A DNA stretch of 19,013 nt from Triparma columacea. Lineage: Eukaryota > Sar > Bolidophyceae > Parmales > Triparmaceae. Positions within the stretch are counted from its first letter, which is position 1, and each line of letters opens with the position of its first letter. Both the position numbers and the translations under genes were made by a program. Shown piece by piece: positions 8,269 through 17,000 of the stretch. The notes below the pieces were generated by a model. It had not been told where the DNA came from, ran no database searches, and saw nothing but the letters and a program-made list of their open reading frames with translations. The stretch covers positions 1 through 19,013 of the forward strand of contig BRYA01000723.1 of assembly GCA_030267965.1 (NCBI GenBank), given 5' to 3'.

Positions 8269-10063
8269 ATGCCCCCCCAGACGTTGAGTTTAACCACAAG
8301 CTCTGGAATATCAGTATCTTTGTCTGGAAGAGGTTACAATTTGCCACAGTACAAGGGTCGAGGCCATGGTATCCGGCTTGGGGGTCAAGATAAATCAATT
8401 ATTTTCAACATCGACGGAGGTAATAAGATAGGGTTGCAGTAGGTTTTTGTCGCGCCCTAACCCCCCCCTCCAGACCTTTTGGAAAGCGCAGCACTCTGGG
8501 CCTCCCACGATGACGCCATCGCATTAGAAGTGAACCATAGGAAGTACTCTGCCGGCAATGAACTCAGCCTCTGGTCTTCCGGCGATTACGCCGTGCGTTT
8601 CGTGATGAACTCTGACCTCACGCTATCCCCTGTCGACTCAGATTCCAAGCTGTGCCTCGGCTCCAGCATTGGCGGCAAAGTCGTGTTGGTGGGGAGGAAT
8701 GATCCTGCCAAGCTCGTTTTCTCAAACACTGGTAATGAAGAGGTTGAAAGGATTGCGAGAGCGGGAAGAGCGAAGGAGGAGAAGGAGACGGAGGAGAGGG
8801 AAATGATGCCAGCGATCGCAGCGAGTCTCTTGACGTGGGAGAGAATGGCAAAGTTCGTGGGTGAGCGGGGGGGGGGGGGGAGGGGGAAATGGGGAGGGAT
8901 GGAGGCCCTAACCCTACACTAACCTCTCACCCTCAATTCCCCAACCTTCAACAGCGGACGGTTTTATCAAGCTAGAGGAAGCAGTTCCAGACCATCTCGT
9001 CCAGGACGCCCTAAAGGAAATCAACCGTGAGCTCGGTGTTGCGCAGGGCAGCAATGACCAGTTCAAGGCAAAGACGTTCGCAAAGGAGGCGGCTATCACC
9101 AACCTGTTCAACAAGTCCGTGCTCCCAGAAATAATGAAGTTACTCCTTGGCGACAAGAAGGAAGGCGGAAGCTTCAAGCAGCACGCAGGGCAGCTTGCTC
9201 TTAGATTTCCGGGGGATGCGTGCCCTGGGGACACGGCGAAGAGCAACGATGCACATTTTAACAACATCGCCTCGCACTGGCATATTGATGGGTGCGCCAA
9301 CGACTTTATCAAGGGGGTTACGGATCACTATGGAGAGGTGCATAATTTTGACGTTCTTGTGGGAATTTGTCTAAGTGAAACGAAGATGAAGAACAGCGGG
9401 GAGCTCATCTGCTGGCCCGGTAGCCACGACAGGCTCGCCTCTTGGTTGGCAAGAGATGACAATATGGAAAATTTGAAAGCGCAAGGCAACGCCCTTTTAC
9501 CCACGGGGAAAAAGTCCAAAGAACTGTTTGACGGTTTGTGTCCCCACTCCTGCCTCGCAAAACCTGGGGACGTCTTCCTGGCAAACTACATGGTCGCCCA
9601 CGCTATTGCCCCCAACGCTTCCCCGAACATCAGGTACGCAGTTTACTTTCGCGTGAAGGGACCTAACTTCTGTGGAAATGAAAGCATGCTGTACCCGTGG
9701 ATCAACTGGAGGCAGGAAATTTTCAATGGGCACGCCGGGGGAGCAAAAGAGGAGAGGAAGGGAGAAGCAGTGTGGGAGGAGGTGAGCGAGGGGAGCGGGA
9801 ACGAAGAGGGAAGAATGTGCCGACCCTAACCCCCCCTCCCCCCCCCTCTCCAGTATGATGAAGAGGTGCTCAAGAAGACAGACGACGATCTTCTCAGGGA
9901 GGAGCACAAAGACGCCACGGAGAATTTTTACTTGACGGCCGATAACAAGTTTTTGCAACCTGCGGTCGGAGGATGGGCTTGCAAGCGCTGCACGTTCCTT
10001 CATGTCGGGGAGGGAATGGAGGACCTCTTAGTTTGCGCAATGTGTGAATCCCCTCGGGATTAA
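8269..10063 (+). CDS. PhyH-like Fe(II)/2-oxoglutarate dioxygenase with C-terminal NZF/RanBP2 zinc finger, four exons
   Basis: Predicted exons: 8269-8419, 8474-8731, 8955-9781 and 9854-10063. Phases are consistent (1, 1, 0) and the product is 481 residues. Start 8269 is the only ATG in frame before an upstream stop. Residues 1-135 form a beta-rich region I cannot name. Residues ~140-400 match phytanoyl-CoA dioxygenase-type enzymes: iron ligands H246-x-D248 in HWHIDG and distal H352, with R363 eleven residues later for 2-oxoglutarate. Such enzymes hydroxylate small molecules or lipids; the substrate here is unknown. After an acidic/basic linker, residues 453-476 form a zinc finger W-x-C-x2-C-x14-C-x2-C (C455, C458, C473, C476). 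It has Thr459-Phe460 and Met475, the positions used by ubiquitin-binding NZF fingers, although the central loop is about four residues longer than usual. No signal peptide is seen. Introns end in C-rich tracts after CTAAC. Confidence 0.85.
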
Positions 10064-11054
10064 CTCTAGGTATAGGTTTTTATACAAAACAGCCTCTAAC
10101 TTTACTTCGGCTGTTAGGATTATTTAAAGTAATGTATTTAGTTTAAAGGCTGGAACGGTTGGGTTGGAAGGAAGCAAGGGTATGGGAGGGGGGAAGGAAA
10201 TGTGATATACGTTTTTCAAAGCTATAGTATTTTTGAAATAGGGAGGAAGGCGACAGTACCAAGGGCGAGAAGATGGTACGCATTTGCTTGCTGGTTTTGG
10301 GTGTTGTGAGTAGGGAAGGATGTGGCCAAATTGTGTTACCTTGGCCAACGTTTGAGAGGAAGGCTGTGTATATAGGGTCCGTGCGACTCTTTGGGTCGAT
10401 TTGAGGGATTGGGAAGGAGGAAGAGGGAGTAGCAGATTTGATTGATTTTGTTATTGGGAAGATATAGCGTACTTGAAATGGCAAGTGGGAACAAACGCTG
10501 ATCTTAGGACTGGAAACACGAAGACATGGAGGCATAGACGAAGTTAAAGGGAGAACTATTAATCTTTCCAAAACCCTCAAAACAATTTCTGAATACACCA
10601 ATCTCATTTACATCGCATTGTCGTATTCGTTGCAACAAGAAGATCGATAATACTACACAACACTCAGAAAAAAGAGTTTGACGGCTTTAAGTGTTGACTG
10701 AAGCATAATACTAGCTCACACCACTCCCGGCCAACGTCGTGAGCACAAGCAATTTAGTCCTCATTTGGAAGGTGAGAATGTGAAGAGAGGGACGAAAAGG
10801 CTTTACATTGGATCGGAGCGGTATATTGGGGGTTCTATGTGCCTGATCGTGATGATGAGGCCTGCCCCCACCCTGCAACTTGCCTTCCAGATGAGGACTG
10901 GCGTTAGGCACTTGCGATGGACTCTCGAAACAGATTGGGTGATTTTTGAAAAGATGAAAACACGCAATAATTAAGCACTATACGAGTATGCTAATGTACG
11001 ACATCTTTACTCACACCTTAAAACGCCGCTCCGCCACCTTTTTTTTACGCACGT
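10064..11054. other. Intergenic region between the dioxygenase and the giant gene
   Basis: No credible gene. The plus strand is purine-rich, which leaves a 154-codon minus-strand frame open (10143-10607), but that translation is Ser/Pro/Leu-rich and domain-free. The first ~100 bases are probably the dioxygenase 3' UTR. They include a possible hairpin with arms AACAGCC (10088-10094) and GGCTGTT (10109-10115). No canonical AATAAA was seen. The right-hand part presumably contains the promoter of the downstream gene. Confidence 0.5.
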
Positions 11055-11094
11055 CGATCTTGAACGCATGATTTTCAGCACTCAATCAAGATCG
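11055..11094 (+). promoter_or_regulatory. Perfect 9-bp inverted repeat just upstream of the giant ORF
   Basis: CGATCTTGA (11055-11063) and TCAAGATCG (11086-11094) are exact reverse complements separated by 22 bases. The second arm ends two bases before the ATG at 11097. It may be a 5'-UTR hairpin that affects initiation, or a binding site for a dimeric factor. The start context is favourable (G at -3, G at +4). Confidence 0.5.
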
Positions 11095-11096
11095 TC

Positions 11097-14000
11097 ATGG
11101 AGGTTGAAGCAGATGCGGGAGTCGTGAATGACGCCGGTGAGACCAACTATGCCTCCGAGCCCCCCTCAGGCCCCAATCACACACCCTCCGCAATACATGG
11201 TCCCAGAGATATCGATTACACAGCTCTTGGCCCCGAACAAGGTAAACTTGTGAAACTTCTGGATGACCGAGGAGCCGTTGAAGGCCTCATCGACCATTCT
11301 ACCGGCGTCGATGTGAAAGTTATGGAGCTCGCTGGTGTCTTCCACGACGAGCGCGACAAGATCGTTGACTTTCTCCTCACGGATTGCGAGCAGGGCAAGT
11401 TCCGAAGGAAGACACTCCAGGAGTATGATGAAAAGGATGGAGTCATTCGCAGACTCGTCTACTGGCAGCACTACGGCAGCGGGAATAAGTTTGTCGAATT
11501 TCTCCTCGACGTCAAAGTAGTATCTCCTGACAAATCGACGAACATTATGGAGTTGGCGCCCCTTGATGAGGACGATCTTTCTGATGAGGCAACTGCGATG
11601 CTTGTCGAAATTCTAGCGTCAATAAACACCAAGACTGTCAAACGAGGTGTCATTAAGGGCAAGCTCAGCTTCACTGACTTTGAGTTTGGACAAACTGCAG
11701 TCACCATGGTGGGAACTCTTAAGGCAGAGGAGAGAGCAACAGAGATGAAATCAGAAGTAGACGTTAGCACAGTCAAAAGCTTTAAGAGTGCAAGGTCAAA
11801 CGTAGGAAGGATAAACAGCAGCATCAGCAGTGTCAAGAATGCAAGGTCAAACATCGGAAGGATAAACAGCAGCATCAGCAGTGTCAAGAAGGGAGACGTC
11901 AAGGTTGCGTATGCAGCAGTAAAGGGTATTATGGAGGAGGTCGGGAAGCAGTTTAGACAGCCTGGTCTCATTGATGAGCGGAGGAAGGTGCACTTTGTGG
12001 AGGAGGTCATGCCAAGGGCACCGCCTTTGACAAGAGAGGAGGACGCAATGTTGGAGAGGGTTGGGAGGCTAGAGAAGGAACTTCACACAAAGGGAAAGAG
12101 AGCCAAGGGGACACTGAAGGAGGGTATTGACAAGTTCCTGTGGAGAGATCGGGACAAGGTGTGGGGAGCCTATGGAGTCATCGTGGACAAGTCAGCGAAG
12201 GGTGTATTGGCAGAGCAACTTCTGCTTGACACATTTGAGTCTTCAGAGGAGCACTTTAAAAAGCATGGGAACTTACCAAGGGTGATCAGGAATGACGTCG
12301 ACGGAACTAGAAGCATGCACTATCATTTGGGCATGAAGGTCCCGGCCGCCACCAATCGACTCTTTGAGATGTGGTTAGTGTGGAAGGAAGTCAAACTTGA
12401 GAATGGCCAGACTTCATACATGTCAGCTTTTGTGCCACTGACAGAGTACCCTGGAGGAGGCTTCAAGGACCTCAGTAAGGAAGGATTTGTGCTAGCAGAA
12501 ACTACAGGTGTCTACTTCTTCAATGAGATTGCCCCAAATGTCTGTAGAGTCACACGCATTCAAACAGTTGATCTGAAATTTACTGGCCTGCTTCAAAATG
12601 CAGTGATAGACAAAGCTATTGACTACCTTGCAAAGAGTCAGCTTGTTGAGGCCAACAGGTTGCAGGAGAAATTCAAGAGGAACGGGAAGGAAGTTGATGC
12701 TGAGGTCAGGGGGGCCTTGGTGGAGAGGATGAGGGAGGGTGTTGAGTTGGAGGAGGACCAGAAGAAGGTGTTTGGGGAGTTGGAGGAGCTCTTTGGTGGG
12801 GAGGAGGGAGAAGGGTGGGGGCCTCTTGAGTCACCTTATCAGGGAGTGAAGATGGAGATCAAGTACCAGCAACAGGTACAGGGAGAGAGGAGCCTTGCTC
12901 TTGGACAAGGGGAAAGCACAGCAGATTGCACTGCGGAGGAGGCAGCTGCATGGTTCTTTGAGTACTGCAGCAGGGAGAGGACGCAAATTGACAGGGAAGA
13001 GGGAAATCCAGCAAGATTTGAGATTAGAAAGGCAGATAATAGGATAAACGAGAAGCTCGTCGCCTTCATCAAGAAGATGCCAAAACCTCTCAACAACCGT
13101 GACTTTAAGGTCAAGTTCGTTTGGAGGAAGGAAGAAAATGGTAGTTACAGTGTAGCAGGGATATCGGTGGACGGGAACCCAGATTACGGAGAAAATACAA
13201 GTAAGCTGGTGAGAGGAACTTCAAAGTTGCTCATCACTGCAACCAACATGAAGAGTGTCGGGAGCATACCTCAGTGTAAGATTAGGATTCTCCAGTACTT
13301 TGACCTTGGTGGATATGTTCCCACATCAGTTTTGGACAAAAGAATGCCAAAGGCTCTGAAAATTTTAGACAACATGTCAAGAACTTTTGATCAGAGCAAG
13401 GAAGTTGACGAAGCTGCTCTGGCCTCTCTTGCCACCATCATTGAGAATGAGCATCAAGATTATACTAAGGAGGAGGAGGCCGTAATAAGGGACGGCAAGG
13501 AGTTCTATGGAAAGTGTAGGACAAGTAATAAATTCAAGAATTTGAAGATTTCAGATCCCAAAGTGAAGATGAAAGCTGTGCACCTTGATGGTGAAAGCCT
13601 TGTGATCGCGGTGTGTGAGGCTGTCATCGATGCTTCACTTGCAGAGTGTGTGGCATATGAGTTCATTAAGGATTCAAGGCAGAGGCAGGCCAAACTCGGA
13701 AAGAAGTATAAGGCCATAGAAACGAAGAAGCTGAACAGCCACTCACACCTTTATTTAAACAGGAGGAGTCTTGGGGTACAAGGATTCTCTGATAGGGAGT
13801 GGAGAGCTTTTTGTACCTGGCAGATAGAGGAGGGAGAAAAGAAATGCTGGACAGTGTACAAAGACACTGAAATGCTCAATGAAGATTTCCCATTGAGCTC
13901 TCGAACTGTGCATGCATCAGGAAGAACTACTTGGATGTTTGAAGCACTCACAACCACTGGTGGCGTTCCCCAGACTAGCGTCACATTTGCTTCCAAGGTG

Positions 14001-17000
14001 GACATCAAGGGCTCTGTGCCAAGTTTTGTCATGAATCGCTTGTCAACCGGGTATGCAAGCAACATGATTGAATTGCGGAAGAAGTTTGATAAGAGCAAAG
14101 AGATTGATGCCTTCAAGAGACAGCAGATCATTACAAAGTTTGAGGAGATTGCGATTGAGGGAGCGCCAGGGATTGAAAGTCACTTCGACGAGATTCAAGG
14201 AGCTCATGAGATCAGTAGTGCGTTTTCTGGACAGACATTGATAAAGGCAGAGAAGAGGATGGGATGGGGAAAGACTTCAATAACTGTGAGAGTATCCCAT
14301 AAGCAAGTTGCAGCGTTCTTCTGGGGTCTTAAAAGTGGAGTTGAATCCCAGCTTAAGCTTCATAGAGTCAACAACCAGAAACTTGTAATCACAGTTGAAC
14401 ATGAAGGGCATCTCACAGCTGTAAGGTTCTCAGAGGCTGGCCAGATGAGGACAGACGTTGAAATGATGTCTAGACAGGAGGGTTTAGGAAAGGCTGCCAG
14501 TAAACAGAGTGTAATTAAGCACCTGGGCATGGCAACTGATGCTGCTTACTACTTTGACAACCTTCTGAAGAGCACTGAAGCAGGGGAACAGGATGGGAGG
14601 AGGTTTGGAGAGCAGCTGATGGAGAGAGTGAAGAAAAAGACTGTTGGGGACAGTAAAGTAGAGGTACTAAGGGAGTTCATTGTTGCCAATAGGGCACTGA
14701 GAGAGATTACAGAGCAGCATGATTTCATGAGAACTATGCTGTATGCTGTAGTTATGAACAAATTTAAAAGGAGAGCAACAAATGAGGGAGAAGATAATAG
14801 TGAGGAGGAAGCCAAGGGATGGGAGATTGGGAGTGCAATGACAGCAGTCATGTTGACTACTTTGACTGCTGCTCATGCTGTAGACGAGTGGGCACATCAA
14901 TTCACTGAAGTGCAGGAGGTTATGAATGAACAAGTGTGGTTAAGGCCCATGCTTGAGGAGATAGTTATGAAACTATTCATGAAGTCTACCTTAGGCTTAA
15001 GGGCAAGGGTCACTATTGGTGCTGCCACAAGCATGCTTGATTTGGTGACCGATGTGTATGTGACATCCATGTTTTGGAGTGATAAGAAGTATGGGTACTT
15101 TAAGGCTTCTTTGGCAAGTTTGATGGTTTCAATTGGGATTCAGATGTTTACTGTTTGGGTGCAAAACAGGAAGTTGGGGATGTTGAGGGTGATTAGGGAG
15201 TGGCTTCCTATTTTAATTGGCTTTAAGCCTGCTGTTGATGCTTATAGGGTTGCAAAGGGAGGAAAACAAAAGGCCGGACACGCATTTGATGCCATGTCTG
15301 AATTGTCTTACATGAAAGGGGTTGAGATGTTTGCTGAAGCCATCCCTGGTGTTATTATTCAACTTATGGCTATTGTGACAAGCATAAACGAAGTTTCAAG
15401 GGCAGCCTGGTTGTCACTCGCAATTTCTGCTCTAACAACAGGCTTTGCATCAGCAAGTATCAGTTATGATTGGGACACAGACCCAGTGAAGAGAGAACAA
15501 GTGCCTGACTTCTATGGGTATGTGCCTGCAAATCCCACCAAGAGATCTATTGTATTTGTTTCAATGACACTCTTTAGTGCAGGTATGCTTGTATTAAGGT
15601 GCATGACAATAGTAGTCATATGGCTACTTGGTGGCAGATGGGTCTCTTTATATGTTGGTGCCGATCTGCTTCTATACTTGTTGGTGAAGATATTAAGAGG
15701 AGACTTTTGGTATTGGATGCCTATTGGAGGCAATACAGAGGTATTGAGTAGCATTGTAGCTAGAGTGATAGCGAAAATTGTAACAGACTTTACATCAATT
15801 GTGCAGTTGAGGCATCCTAATGAGGTTGGAGGGATGTATTGGATGTTTGGATTTATGTTGACAACGGGAAGTCTTCCAGTAGCTGTATTAGTAGCTGAAA
15901 GGGGAGATGTTGCAGAAGAAGGGCTTAAATTGGCATGGCAAGTAGTCGGATTAGTTATACCATGTACAGTTGTGTCGTTTACAGTATTTTTCTTTTTCAT
16001 TGAGAGAAATTACTTGGGTACATTTTTTAGCTCTGAGACTGGAAAAGGTTTAACAATAAAAAAATACCACAATCATCAAGACGCCAGAAAGAAGGCAGAT
16101 ACTGTCTTCAAGACATCAAGGCATCATTGGAAGTCAATTGATGAAGATGTGGAAGCTTGGGTAGAGGCAAATTGGGAGAGATGGGAGGAGGAGAAGCCAA
16201 AATGGTTTGATGATGCAATGAGAGCAAGAGTGCCAGTTGAATTCATTCCAGAATCTGGAGATGCTAGAAGGAGAGAGAGTGTGAGGAGAGCAAGTGTTGA
16301 TGCTAAAGCTGAGGGTGGTCTAGTAGGTGCTTTGAGAGCAAGTATTAGGAGAGCAAGTGTTGGCTTGGACAATGGAGAACTGATTGCTTCACACGCTGTG
16401 AATGATACTACACAAGACTACACAGGTTTAGATCCTAAGAAAGTAGGAAAGTTGTTGGGTAAGCAACTGTTGGTTGCATTGAGTTTTAGGAAAAAGGGAA
16501 CAACAAATGAGGAAGCTGTCAGGTCATTTATATGGTCAAACTATGTTCTGAGACAGGCTGCAGAGAAGTATACGTTTGTTAAACCAATGCTTGGCGCTGT
16601 TGTCAAGAACAAGCTGTGTAAGTTGAGGAAGGTAGAAGGCAGGGCTGCAGAGCTGGGAGAGAAGGAAGGTAGGGAGATTGGAGAGTCTCTAGCGAGGAGC
16701 TTGGCTATTAATACACAGCCAGTTGCTGCAGTTGATGCCTTCATATTAAATTTCCCTGCTCTACAGGAGCTTGATGAGGAATATGAATGGTTCAGACCTA
16801 TGTTGGAAACAATTAGCTACAGGCTATTGGAGGAAGTTCCTTGGGGGTTAAAAGCAAGAGTGACTGTTGGTGCTATCACAAGTATGGCAGATTTGGTGAC
16901 TGATGTGTATGTGACGTACATGTTTTGGGATGATAAGAAGTATGGGTACTTCAAGGCATCTTTGGCAAGTTTAGCTGTTTCAATGGGGATTCAGATGTTT

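Noticed and set aside
8454..9835. Interstitial telomere-like CCCTAACCC in dioxygenase introns
   Set aside because: Each lies a few to tens of bases before a 3' splice site and is better explained as a CTAAC branch point next to a C-rich pyrimidine tract. No run longer than two units occurs.
10088..10115. A stem-loop after the dioxygenase gene, read as a terminator
   Set aside because: Eukaryotic genes do not use intrinsic stem-loop terminators of the bacterial kind; a 7-bp stem can easily arise by chance. Noted only as a 3'-UTR structure.
10143..10607. A 154-codon minus-strand open frame in the 1-kb gap
   Set aside because: The translation is Ser/Pro/Leu-rich because the plus strand is purine-rich; no domain, no splice partners.
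15000..16020. Reading the membrane modules as an ion channel or transporter
   Set aside because: I see no pore signature, voltage sensor or nucleotide-binding motif. The E-x3-E-x2-P-x4-Q motif and following helix fit XK-related proteins better, though this remains unproven.
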